In this document: piece after piece, positions 1-5,918 of the stretch
How the letters are laid out: every line of letters starts with the position of its first letter
How positions within the stretch are numbered: position 1 is the first letter of the stretch
Origin: a virus
Strand: one strand, 5' to 3'
DNA length: 20,245 nt
Virus record (IMG/VR): IMGVR_UViG_3300045135_000693
Span: 1-20,245 of that record
Notes under the pieces: generated by a model
Database searches by the model: none
The model's input: only the letters and a program-made list of their open reading frames with translations
Told to the model about the DNA's origin: nothing
Position numbers and translations under genes: made by a program

Positions 1-190
1 TGATGCAGATATAACACAATTACAAAAAGATTGGAACACGCTTACTTATGGACTTAGTGTTCCTAAAAACCAACAAAATATTGATGAAGAATTAAAAGAT
101 AAAGATGGTGGAATGAGAATACCATTTACAGGATATTCTTTAAAAGAAATGTATGGTGATGATGCTAGTAAAATGATGTTAGGACTATAA
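1..190 (+). CDS. 3' end of an unidentified late protein (partial)
   Basis: An open frame enters from the left edge (codons start at base 2) and stops at TAA 188-190, giving 62 residues. The visible tail contains a stretch reading DGGMRIPFTGYSLKEMYGDD. No family is recognised. It is followed after one base by the next ATG with the same direction, so the two are co-transcribed. Its position at the end of a rightward block, facing the leftward early operon, suggests a late (virion or internal virion) protein, but that rests on context only. Confidence 0.75.
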   Translation, partial: DADITQLQKDWNTLTYGLSVPKNQQNIDEELKDKDGGMRIPFTGYSLKEMYGDDASKMMLGL

Positions 191-191
191 T

Positions 192-821
192 ATGAATGAA
201 ATGCAAAAACGCTTGTTGTCTGGATATTCTACTGAAGGACTGCCTTTTTATAATCAACAAACAGGAGAGGCATTACCAGAGGCTACAGAGTACCCAGAAG
301 GCACACAATTTGATAGCGAAGGTAGACCTATACCTATAAGCGAAAGAATGTTAGCTTTAGAGGCTATTCCTAAAAGCATGGATGGCCCTGTAAATACATC
401 TGCTATGACTGATAATGAAATTCATGAAGCAAATATTATAGGACAAGAACTATTAAGCGAATGGCAAAAAGGTTTTGCAGATTTTTTTAGTAGTAATAAC
501 AAAGGAATGTTAAGTCCAGTTACTAAGAAAATTGAACAAAAAAAACAAACACAGTTTACAGGTCATCCTTCTGAAATAGTTAAAACACAAGAACCCTCTA
601 GGCCAGGATGGATGTTACCTAGAGATGCAGAAGGCAACATTAATGGTAATTATTGGAGTGTTAACACAGAAGATCCTTATTGGCAGACTAAAGAAGGATA
701 TGAGGAGGCTATGGATTTATATGGTTTTAAACCTGCTTGGATTCAAGAGCCTGTAGAAGAAGAGGATTTTGTAGATTTAGCAGTACAATCAATTGCACCA
801 AACTTAAAAAAATATTTTTAA
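192..821 (+). CDS. unknown late-region protein, 209 aa
   Basis: The ATG at 192 follows the previous stop by one base, with an AGGA ribosome site (TTAGGACTATAAT) inside the end of the previous gene. The protein is acidic and soluble-looking, without a signal peptide or membrane segment. It is rich in short aromatic/proline patches, for example PGWMLPRDAEGNINGNYW around residues 138-155, and ends in SIAPNLKKYF. I do not recognise a family. As the second-last gene of the rightward unit, beside structural genes of a circularly permuted genome, it may be a minor virion protein; this is inferred from location alone. A later in-frame Met at codon 4 is a possible alternative start. Confidence 0.75.
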   Translation: MNEMQKRLLSGYSTEGLPFYNQQTGEALPEATEYPEGTQFDSEGRPIPISERMLALEAIPKSMDGPVNTSAMTDNEIHEANIIGQELLSEWQKGFADFFSSNNKGMLSPVTKKIEQKKQTQFTGHPSEIVKTQEPSRPGWMLPRDAEGNINGNYWSVNTEDPYWQTKEGYEEAMDLYGFKPAWIQEPVEEEDFVDLAVQSIAPNLKKYF

Positions 822-823
822 TT

Positions 824-1156
824 ATGAATAATTTTATACAAGAATTTTCAAGAGGTTTATTCAATACAGGTGGTGGTAATTATAAACAAACAACTGCCTC
901 AAATTTAGGTAAAGGAACTAGGATGTTTGTTAAAAGACATCCTATAGGCATGTTAGTAACTGGTGTAGGTGCTGCAACAGGTGTAGCAGGAATATATGGA
1001 GCAAATAAAGCAGATAACGCTATAAATGAGTATGAACAGTTTTGGTTAAATAAACAAGGTCATACTGGAGTTCCTCGTATTGAAGATTACGAATCAGAAG
1101 AAGAGTTCCAAAAAGATTACAGTTTGTATTGGACTACTAGACCTTTGGTTTACTAA
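824..1156 (+). CDS. small protein with Gly/Ala-rich hydrophobic segment, 110 aa
   Basis: The likely start is the ATG at 824, two bases after the previous stop. An upstream in-frame start at 737 would overlap the 209-aa gene by 85 bases and add a basic, cysteine-containing extension unlike the rest. Residues about 40-60 (HPIGMLVTGVGAATGVAGIYG) are hydrophobic and glycine-rich with GxxxG-like spacing, as in a short membrane helix or a membrane-penetrating virion peptide. The C-terminal half is charged and aromatic, ending YWTTRPLVY. It is the last gene of the rightward unit. Its TAA (1154-1156) overlaps the stop codon of the converging regulator gene on the other strand. No ribosome site is obvious, so translation is probably coupled. 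The function is unknown. Confidence 0.7.
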   Translation: MNNFIQEFSRGLFNTGGGNYKQTTASNLGKGTRMFVKRHPIGMLVTGVGAATGVAGIYGANKADNAINEYEQFWLNKQGHTGVPRIEDYESEEEFQKDYSLYWTTRPLVY

Positions 1157-1329
1157 ATAACAGGCTTCTTTAAAGATTGTGCCATTTGTACAGTCAATTC
1201 ACCATTAATAGCAAACAACTTTAACATAGCAGACCTAGATATACCTAGCTTATCTGCTTTAGCATCAATCAAAGCCAAGTCTTTAGAATCTACTTTAATG
1301 TTGATTTGATGTATTACGCTTTTTTTCAT
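1153..1329 (-). CDS. small ribbon-helix-helix (Arc/CopG-like) DNA-binding protein, 58 aa
   Basis: ATG at 1329 to TAG at 1153-1155 encodes 58 residues. The pattern fits the ribbon-helix-helix fold. A short beta strand with alternating residues (HQINIKVDSKDL, residues 7-18) is followed by helix A (ALIDAKADKLGI) and then helix B starting at the typical S-R-S-A turn (SRSAMLKLFAING). Members bind DNA as dimers through the strand and often repress their own promoters. The gene is the most downstream on the minus strand but has its own TATAAT upstream, flanked by a 9-bp inverted repeat, which suits autoregulation. Its stop overlaps that of the converging late gene. No strong ribosome site is visible. 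Family assignment is by pattern only; the DNA target is unknown. Confidence 0.72.
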   Translation of the reverse strand: MKKSVIHQINIKVDSKDLALIDAKADKLGISRSAMLKLFAINGELTVQMAQSLKKPVI

Positions 1330-1345
1330 AATTTAATTATTTGTT

Positions 1346-1386
1346 GTTGTAATACACTTATTATACATTGAGTAAACTATTACAAC
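1346..1386 (-). promoter_or_regulatory. TATAAT box flanked by a 9-bp inverted repeat, upstream of the RHH gene
   Basis: On the minus strand a perfect TATAAT lies at 1365-1360. Two arms, GTTGTAATA (1346-1354) and TATTACAAC (1378-1386), form a perfect inverted repeat around it, with 23 bases between the arms (32 bases centre to centre, about three helical turns). The expected transcription start falls at or next to the near arm. No good -35 hexamer is visible at 17 bases, so the promoter may be weak or activated. The layout is that of an operator bracketing a promoter, plausibly bound by the downstream ribbon-helix-helix protein. Confidence 0.5.
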
Positions 1387-1646
1387 TTACAAACACCATC
1401 TTCGCAATCATCTTCTGATGGAGCAGATATAATATATTCGTTGTCATTTAACACAGGTTTAATCTTTACAGGATTAGACAGATTACCAACAGTAAATTGT
1501 TGTAGTAGGTTTTCATATGTTCTCACACTACATCTTTTAACATATCTATCATAAGCCTCTTCAAATTTAAGGCCCAACACCCTTGCTCTTCTTCCATAAT
1601 CTTTAGCAAGTTCTACTATTAATTCATCTCTGGTAAGTGTTTCCAT
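1380..1646 (-). CDS. unknown protein, 88 aa
   Basis: ATG at 1646 is preceded by a strong AGGAG (ACAGGAGAAAAATG), and the start lies inside the end of the RusA gene (28-base overlap), so the two are translationally linked. The N-terminal two thirds looks helical and basic (RDELIVELAKDYGRRARVLG, then FEEAYDRYVKRC). The tail is acidic with two cysteines spaced CEDGVC near the end, possibly a disulphide or metal site. No family is recognised. Its link to RusA suggests a replication/recombination accessory role or a small DNA-binding protein, but this is inference. Confidence 0.75.
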   Translation of the reverse strand: METLTRDELIVELAKDYGRRARVLGLKFEEAYDRYVKRCSVRTYENLLQQFTVGNLSNPVKIKPVLNDNEYIISAPSEDDCEDGVCKL

Positions 1647-2059
1647 TTTTCTCCTGTAGGTATCATTTCAATCTTAATATTTGGAGTATCACTCCATTTC
1701 TTTACAGTCATTATCTTAACAACTTGGCGATCGTCTATGTATAAGACACCATTCAGAGAGTCTAATATAGCTTTCTGATAGTTGTCTAAGTCTACATTGT
1801 TGTCGCAATATTGACCATTCTGTTCTAGTTTTTTCTTCTTGGGCCAGGAGGTAGGCATCTTGACATTAAACACCATACCCATAGCAACCAAATTTTCAGT
1901 AGGAGTAACATCCAACTCACTTGTTAGTGCTAACATATCTTTTTTGAATTGAGTGTACTTCTTTGGGTAGTATGTAGACCATCTTGAAACTCTGGGCCTG
2001 GAAGCAGGAATTGGATTGATGTTAAACTTTAAAGCAATCCTTTTATATTTTTTCCCCAT
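1619..2059 (-). CDS. rusA: RusA-like Holliday junction resolvase
   Basis: RusA proteins are dimeric, metal-dependent endonucleases that cut Holliday junctions symmetrically, and phages use them to resolve replication and recombination intermediates. The family signature is clear. An N-terminal basic PIPASRPRVSR lies at about residues 16-26. A DNNVDLDNYQKAILDSLNG block follows at about 86-104, then YIDDRQV at about 107-113, which supplies the acidic metal ligands. At 146 residues it is slightly longer than the usual ~120. I start it at the ATG at 2059, because GAGAGG lies 8 bases upstream; the GTG at 2068 would sit directly against that ribosome site. It overlaps both neighbours and lies with NinB-like and YbcO-like genes, a common phage recombination grouping. 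Confidence 0.88.
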   Translation of the reverse strand: MGKKYKRIALKFNINPIPASRPRVSRWSTYYPKKYTQFKKDMLALTSELDVTPTENLVAMGMVFNVKMPTSWPKKKKLEQNGQYCDNNVDLDNYQKAILDSLNGVLYIDDRQVVKIMTVKKWSDTPNIKIEMIPTGEKWKHLPEMN

Positions 2060-2231
2060 ACTCTTCACCTCTCAAGATGTCTAAATCTTTTACAACTAAC
2101 GCTAATAAAAATCTTATTTCAACATCTCTAGGTGTATCTTCTTCCCTTGCCAACTCTAAAGCATCTTTTGTGTTTTCAGTTATCTCATCTAGTATTTGAT
2201 ATCTTTTGGCTTTTGTACTATAGGTTGACAT
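2043..2231 (-). CDS. unknown small helical protein, 62 aa
   Basis: The protein starts at the ATG at 2231, inside the last codons of the NinB-like gene (14-base overlap), and ends within the start of rusA (17-base overlap). Tight coupling on both sides and continuous same-strand organisation support it as a real gene. The sequence is almost entirely predicted helix with mixed charge (YQILDEITENTKDALELARE, then RFLLALVVKDLDILRGEE) and could form a small helical bundle or dimer. There are no cysteines or recognisable motifs. Its place between NinB-like and RusA suggests a recombination accessory factor; no family is recognised. Confidence 0.65.
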   Translation of the reverse strand: MSTYSTKAKRYQILDEITENTKDALELAREEDTPRDVEIRFLLALVVKDLDILRGEEYGEKI

Positions 2232-2640
2232 TTCCGTAAATAGCTAATTGATAATCATCATTATGTGGAAGAGTCATATTCCAATCCTCACATAACATTT
2301 CAATTTCGCATAAATAATCTATAAATTCATCAACTGTTAATTGTGTTGTTGATGGTATTTGAGCAATATTTTTGCCCTTTTTTGTTACAACTTCTATTTT
2401 TTTTAGGAATCGATCGCCTAAAATAATATGCATTTCGTCTTTTGTATAACCCAGTTCTAAGGCTATGATACCCACCCATGTCCAATATAATCTGTTCTGG
2501 GCGTTTGATCGTTTAGGCTTACCCTCTTCGATAGAAACTGTTGCAATATTTACACCAGGATTTTCTACAAAAAAATCTTGGACTAAAGATTTAAATACTG
2601 CTTCTTTGGGTTTATCTTTGTGTATAACTCTGTGAGTCAT
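2218..2640 (-). CDS. ninB: NinB-like recombination protein, 140 aa
   Basis: NinB (Orf of lambda) family proteins bind single-stranded DNA and help load recombinases, acting in RecFOR-like steps. The hallmark visible here is KPKRSNAQNRLYWTWVGIIA at about residues 41-60, matching the family pattern of a basic residue then S-x-x-QN-x-x-x-W in the first helix. The length (140 aa) matches the family. It begins at 2640 with a TAATG overlap with the DUF3310 gene and is followed by a 62-aa gene and rusA, as expected for a phage recombination module. Assignment is by signature and context and is not alignment-checked. Confidence 0.75.
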   Translation of the reverse strand: MTHRVIHKDKPKEAVFKSLVQDFFVENPGVNIATVSIEEGKPKRSNAQNRLYWTWVGIIALELGYTKDEMHIILGDRFLKKIEVVTKKGKNIAQIPSTTQLTVDEFIDYLCEIEMLCEDWNMTLPHNDDYQLAIYGNVNL

Positions 2641-2891
2641 TACTGATATTTTGTTTTGCTATCTTGTTTTAACAATTTATCAATTTCAATCTCAATGTTT
2701 TCTATAGCTTTTCTGAGATCCTGGATACGCCCCTCACCTTTGTGTTTCCATCTATACCTAACAAGATATTTAGTAGCATTTCCTATTGCCCATGTCATAT
2801 CTTGGTCAATAATAAATTCTTTAGCCTCTATATCTCCTTGAGTATAGTGTGAGGGGTTTGTAACATTGTCGTGTACTGCGTTTTTATCCAC
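2640..2891 (-). CDS. DUF3310 family phage protein, 83 aa
   Basis: DUF3310 proteins occur in very many phages, often near replication genes; their biochemical role is unsettled. The signature is plain: NPSHYTQGDIEAKEF near the N-terminus and GNATKYLVRYRWKHKGEG followed by DLRKAIENIEIEI. I place the start at the GTG at 2891, which overlaps the stop of the upstream membrane microprotein (GTGGATAA) and has GGATGGG just upstream. That yields MDKNAVHDNVTNPSHY, a typical family N-terminus. A GTG at 2921 would add ten residues (MYWHCFLDGS) that lie inside the other gene. It overlaps ninB by one base. Confidence 0.82.
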   Translation of the reverse strand: MDKNAVHDNVTNPSHYTQGDIEAKEFIIDQDMTWAIGNATKYLVRYRWKHKGEGRIQDLRKAIENIEIEIDKLLKQDSKTKYQ

Positions 2892-2991
2892 CGACCCATC
2901 CAAAAAACAATGCCAATACACAAATTCCTAGAAAAACTGTCAAGGATCTATTTTTAAGGACTGTGTCTACAACTTCCATTAACTTTTCCAT
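2884..2991 (-). CDS. single-pass membrane microprotein, 35 aa
   Basis: The ATG at 2991 is preceded by a strong AGGAG (AGGAGAGAGAGTATG), and the frame stops at TAA 2884-2886, overlapping the GTG start of the DUF3310 gene. The peptide starts MEKLMEVVDTVLKNRSL and continues with one hydrophobic stretch, TVFLGICVLALFFGWVGG, long enough to span a membrane. Length, ribosome site and stop-start coupling argue that it is expressed. Small membrane proteins of phages include holins, lysis regulators and exclusion factors; nothing in the sequence chooses between these. Confidence 0.65.
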   Translation of the reverse strand: MEKLMEVVDTVLKNRSLTVFLGICVLALFFGWVGG

Positions 2992-3012
2992 ACTCTCTCT
3001 CCTAGTTATAAC

Positions 3013-3095
3013 AAATTAAGGCACTCATTAGCTATATTTATCCTTGAAGCACTAATGTAATACTATAATTAAATAATATTTGAGTACCTTAATTT
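3013..3095 (-). repeat. long-range inverted repeat in the non-coding gap between two small membrane genes
   Basis: Arms at 3013-3027 (AAATTAAGGCACTCA) and 3081-3095 (TGAGTACCTTAATTT) can pair over 15 positions. In the leftward transcript the only non-Watson-Crick pair is a U-G wobble, so the helix is continuous in that RNA; in rightward RNA it would be an A-C mismatch. The 53-base loop contains an alternative inner pairing (CATTAG at 3026-3031 with CTAATG at 3052-3057). The element fills the 112-base gap between the lipoprotein and membrane microprotein genes, and could be an RNA processing, stability or translation-control structure. There is no U-run, so it is not a typical terminator. Confidence 0.55.
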
Positions 3096-3103
3096 CTTAC
3101 AAC

Positions 3104-3247
3104 TTAGAAAATACTTTCATTACCTGCCCAACCTATACATCCTGTAGCATCTTTTGGGTAACATTTAATATCATTTGGTGTCTTACTACAAGCACCCAAT
3201 AAACCAATTATAAACAATATTATTATTAACCTACTATTATTTTTCAT
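3104..3247 (-). CDS. small predicted lipoprotein, 47 aa
   Basis: ATG at 3247 has AGGAG eight bases upstream and follows the stop of the YbcO-like gene with no gap. The protein has a lipoprotein signal peptide: basic start (MKNNSR), hydrophobic core (LIIILFIIG) and lipobox LLGAC with the cysteine at residue 20. The mature peptide would be 28 residues, CSKTPNDIKCYPKDATGCIG and on, with two further cysteines that could form a disulphide. Phage lipoproteins of this size include Rz1-like outer spanins and superinfection-exclusion proteins of the Cor/Llp kind. Here there is no inner spanin next to it, and it is made from the early operon, which leans toward an envelope-modifying or exclusion role (inference). 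Confidence 0.72.
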   Translation of the reverse strand: MKNNSRLIIILFIIGLLGACSKTPNDIKCYPKDATGCIGWAGNESIF

Positions 3248-3541
3248 TTAAATTACTCCTTCTTTAGCCATTATCATTTGTGTTTTTATTACTGCTCTTA
3301 GGACTTGTAGTTCCAACCATTCTTTTTCTATCGGTGGAGCAAGTGATATTCTTCCGTCATATAAATCATGACAGTTGGCACACGAATAAAAACCGAAATC
3401 GAAATTATTGATCCTTTGTTTCATAGCCATACCTGCTCCATTTAAATGTGCAAAAACAGTAGTTTCAGTATTAGGAGATAAGCAACCCTCCAACCTCAGT
3501 TGACATTGCTTACCCCTTGCAGATTTTGTCATTTTAGACAT
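3248..3541 (-). CDS. YbcO-like (DUF1364) putative HNH-type nuclease, 97 aa
   Basis: DUF1364/YbcO proteins are small zinc-containing HNH-like nucleases found beside rusA in lambdoid elements. Features seen: SARGKQCQLRLEGC at the N-terminus, TTVFAHLNGAGMAMK giving the conserved histidine, YSCANCHDLYDGR with the CxxCH metal/active-site segment, and a C-terminal helix ending MIMAKEGVI. These match the family order and its ~96-residue length. The start at ATG 3541 overlaps the previous stop and leaves MSKMTKSARG; the GTG at 3565 would add eight unrelated residues. It probably acts with RusA and the NinB-like protein in recombination or DNA processing (inference). Confidence 0.8.
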   Translation of the reverse strand: MSKMTKSARGKQCQLRLEGCLSPNTETTVFAHLNGAGMAMKQRINNFDFGFYSCANCHDLYDGRISLAPPIEKEWLELQVLRAVIKTQMIMAKEGVI

Positions 3542-3743
3542 CATAATCAAACTCAGAATGCACAATAATTTTTAAATCTTCATGCTTGACTGGTTTACCT
3601 TTATAATAAAATTTAAATCTATTATAGACAATGTCATCAACTTCTCTAACACACATATCTCCTAGTTGTTCACCATCCAAACTTACTGCTCCATCATACT
3701 GAATGTTATTTTCTGCACATATTTTTTGCAATTTACTTATCAT
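3534..3743 (-). CDS. unknown small protein, 69 aa
   Basis: The gene starts at ATG 3743 inside the last codons of dnaB (11-base overlap) and ends inside the start of the YbcO-like gene, so it is held within a coupled series. The protein begins with a short helix (MISKLQKICAENNIQYDG). It continues as mostly beta sequence with acidic and aromatic residues (REVDDIVYNRFKFYYKGKPV), ending IIVHSEFDYDV. No family is recognised. Position immediately after the helicase gene would suit a replication accessory role, but this is not shown by any motif. Confidence 0.68.
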   Translation of the reverse strand: MISKLQKICAENNIQYDGAVSLDGEQLGDMCVREVDDIVYNRFKFYYKGKPVKHEDLKIIVHSEFDYDV

Positions 3744-5013
3744 ATATATTTAACTCCATATCTTTAAATTTAGAAAACTGACCATGAAACTCTGTTTTAA
3801 CATAACCTATTTCACCCATTCTATTCTTGGCAACTATAAGTTCTGCTAAACCTTTATCTACAGTTTCTTCTGGATGATAATATTCATCTCTATAAACCAT
3901 AATAATGCAATCTGCATCTTGTTCAATTTCACCAGAAGAGCGTAGATCGCTCATGAAGGGTCTTTTGTTCTCTCTCTGCTCTACCCCACGACTCAACTGA
4001 GAAAGTAGAATTATGGGTATTCCTAGCTCCTTAGACAAGAATTTTAACTCTCTAGTTATATTGCCTAACTCATGTATTTCTTTGCCTTTGTCATACTTAA
4101 TAATTTGTAAATAGTCAATGACTATCATATCAATCTTGTTTTCACTATTAAGTTGTCTTGACTTGCTTACTATGTCATGAACAGTCATTCCAAATTTATC
4201 AATAATTGTCATGTTTTGATTAGCAAGGTTAGACAAAGATTTATAAAAAACATCTGCTTCATTATCTGACATATTTTGCTTAGTAACTTTAGTCAAATGA
4301 ACGGAAGAATGTGAGGCTGCCATCTTTAGCATCAACTGTACTTGACTCATTTCTAATGAATAAAACAACACATTGTTACGCTTAGATACTTCATCTGCGA
4401 TATTTAGGGCCAGGGTAGATTTACCCATACTTGGTCTACCTGCTATAACAGTTAAAGTTTCTGGTCTAAAGCCAGTAATTAAGGCATCTAAAGACTTAAA
4501 TCCAGTAGGCAACCCAATACCCTTAGTTGTTAAAGTTTGCATGTAATCAACAGTTTTACCAACAATAGCTTTTATAGAACTTTCATCTTTATCTTCGAGT
4601 TCTAATTCAAGGTTCTGTATTCCAGAAACTGTATCTTGGTAATTATCGTAATTAATACCTTGTTTAAGGTTTTCTATTTCATTTTTAATACGACACTCTC
4701 TAATATGCCTACAATAAGATTCAATGTTTTGTGTTCCAGTAGAGTTTTCTGCCAGTAAAGCCAAATCTTCAAAGATTACTTTCCAAGTTCTATCTTTAGG
4801 TTGGTAATCATTTTCGATATAATCTCTGACTGTGACAATATCTATTGGCTTACTATCAACATCCATTTTCATTATTGTTCTAAAGATATAGCCATTTTTT
4901 TCATTGCTAAAATCTTCTTCCCTCAACCTTGTTGAAAGAACTCTTTCGCAACAAGGATCGATTAATAAACCACCTACAACTGCTTTTTCTGCATCAAGTG
5001 AATCAAACTTCAT
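3733..5013 (-). CDS. dnaB: DnaB-family replicative helicase
   Basis: This is a hexameric 5'-3' DNA helicase that unwinds the fork during phage replication. The N-terminal DnaB domain (SLDAEKAVVGGLLIDPCCE at the start) is followed by the RecA-like ATPase domain. It contains Walker A AGRPSMGKST (about residues 191-200), the SLEMS motif, Walker B MIVIDYLQII, LSQLSRGVEQR, and the DLRSSGEIEQDADCIIMVYR block with its arginine finger region. At 426 aa it is close to the usual 440-470. The ATG at 5013 is chosen because it overlaps the upstream stop as ATGA and has AAGGGTGG before it; the GTG at 5022 is the alternative. No separate primase or DNA polymerase is seen here. Confidence 0.96.
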   Translation of the reverse strand: MKFDSLDAEKAVVGGLLIDPCCERVLSTRLREEDFSNEKNGYIFRTIMKMDVDSKPIDIVTVRDYIENDYQPKDRTWKVIFEDLALLAENSTGTQNIESYCRHIRECRIKNEIENLKQGINYDNYQDTVSGIQNLELELEDKDESSIKAIVGKTVDYMQTLTTKGIGLPTGFKSLDALITGFRPETLTVIAGRPSMGKSTLALNIADEVSKRNNVLFYSLEMSQVQLMLKMAASHSSVHLTKVTKQNMSDNEADVFYKSLSNLANQNMTIIDKFGMTVHDIVSKSRQLNSENKIDMIVIDYLQIIKYDKGKEIHELGNITRELKFLSKELGIPIILLSQLSRGVEQRENKRPFMSDLRSSGEIEQDADCIIMVYRDEYYHPEETVDKGLAELIVAKNRMGEIGYVKTEFHGQFSKFKDMELNIYDK

Positions 5014-5129
5014 ATTAACCACCCTTTCCTTAATGCTTCAAGCCATTGCACTATATAAATTAAACAACCTGCAGAAATTATTGAAGATAAAAACGCAGTA
5101 TAAATTAAAAATCTTTTAATATATTTCAT
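5010..5129 (-). CDS. membrane microprotein, 39 aa
   Basis: ATG at 5129 is preceded by TTAGGAGAAGTT, the same ribosome site as for the gene starting at 5910. The frame runs to TGA 5010-5012, forming an ATGA overlap with dnaB. The peptide begins MKYIKRF and continues LIYTAFLSSIISAGCLIYIV, one long hydrophobic segment flanked by positive charge, then QWLEALRKGWLI, an amphipathic tail. A cysteine after SAG resembles a lipobox but lacks the usual -3 Leu/Val/Ile, so a plain membrane anchor is more likely. Its coupling to the helicase is striking: it might only serve to couple translation, or it could tether or regulate replication at the membrane (speculative). Confidence 0.62.
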   Translation of the reverse strand: MKYIKRFLIYTAFLSSIISAGCLIYIVQWLEALRKGWLI

Positions 5130-5137
5130 AACTTCTC

Positions 5138-5563
5138 CTAATATAAGTGCCTTTCTATTTGAGCATACAAGTAATCACCATCCATATTAAGTTCATCTAA
5201 TTCTTCATCCATTAGTTTTGAACCATCTGCCCAACTTGCTTCAGTTATATAGCTATCACAAAAGTCTGGATAATCGCTTCTATTAATATCTATATCTTCG
5301 ACATCAACTAAGGCAGTATTAACTCTTTTAACTAACCTCTTGTGACCTTTGCGACCTTCCCAGACCCATTTATACTTTTGCTCTTCTGTAAGTCCTATTG
5401 TGTACTCTTCTTTTTTCACATCCTGTCCACAATCAACGCACTTTATAGCAGTCCAAGCAAAATGAAATACTCTTATTGGAGCATTGCATTTACAAACTAT
5501 TACTCTGCCATCTTGACCTGCTCTTGTGTATCTATCAACTTTTTTTATTTGTACTGTATTCAT
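5138..5563 (-). CDS. zinc-ribbon-like protein of unknown function, 141 aa
   Basis: The N-terminal half carries RVIVCKCNAPIRV followed by AIKCVDCGQDV, a CxC and CxxC pair about 20 residues apart that could bind zinc. The C-terminal half is very acidic (DYPDFCDSYITEASWADG, then DEELDELNMDGDYLYAQIE). The start is the ATG at 5563: it forms an ATGA overlap with the preceding stop and has GGAGG eight bases upstream, whereas the TTG at 5578 has no such support. Flanked by a second small zinc-type protein and dnaB, it probably belongs to the replication module. No family is recognised with certainty. Confidence 0.75.
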   Translation of the reverse strand: MNTVQIKKVDRYTRAGQDGRVIVCKCNAPIRVFHFAWTAIKCVDCGQDVKKEEYTIGLTEEQKYKWVWEGRKGHKRLVKRVNTALVDVEDIDINRSDYPDFCDSYITEASWADGSKLMDEELDELNMDGDYLYAQIERHLY

Positions 5564-5910
5564 TCTTGATTCCTCCAATCAAATTCATCACCATATGGTT
5601 TATATAGTGTTACAGATTTAATTTCATACATCTCCCATTGCCTTTGATTTATAAAAGTCTGGAAGTGTGGTATGTATTTTTTACTTGTGCCATACTCTAC
5701 ATGCAATTTATTGAGCATAGGTAAAACCTCTCTCCAATCGCTATGTTTTTTTACAAAGTTGTTCATTTCAGTATACAAACCACGCTTCTTGCCTTTGTAG
5801 TTTTCTCTGAATCTATCGAACTCAATCAACTCCTCATCAGTTGGTGGCTTTGTATTTTTTTTAGCCTCAACTTCATGTGGTTTTGCACAATGTGGGCATA
5901 TTACTAGCAT
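5560..5910 (-). CDS. possible replication/helicase-loading accessory protein with CxxC knuckle, 116 aa
   Basis: The N-terminus VICPHCAKPHEV has one CxxC followed by a histidine, a likely half zinc knuckle. The rest is helical and basic: DRFRENYKGKKRGLYTEMNN and LPMLNKLHVEYGTSKKYIPH, with a C-terminal HFQTFINQRQWEMYE. The last element, a His then TFIN/TWLN then QRxWE, resembles the C-terminal end of many phage replication-initiation (lambda O-like) proteins that recruit helicase loaders. With dnaB two genes downstream, a helicase-recruiting or loading role is plausible, but this is a weak motif-level inference. It has an AGGAG ribosome site and starts nine bases after the upstream stop. Confidence 0.72.
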   Translation of the reverse strand: MLVICPHCAKPHEVEAKKNTKPPTDEELIEFDRFRENYKGKKRGLYTEMNNFVKKHSDWREVLPMLNKLHVEYGTSKKYIPHFQTFINQRQWEMYEIKSVTLYKPYGDEFDWRNQE

Positions 5911-5918
5911 AACTTCTC

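Noticed and set aside
2245-2265. GATAATCATCATTATG resembling a Fur box
   Set aside because: It lies inside the NinB-like coding sequence, matches only about 12 of 19 positions and lacks the 7-1-7 spacing.
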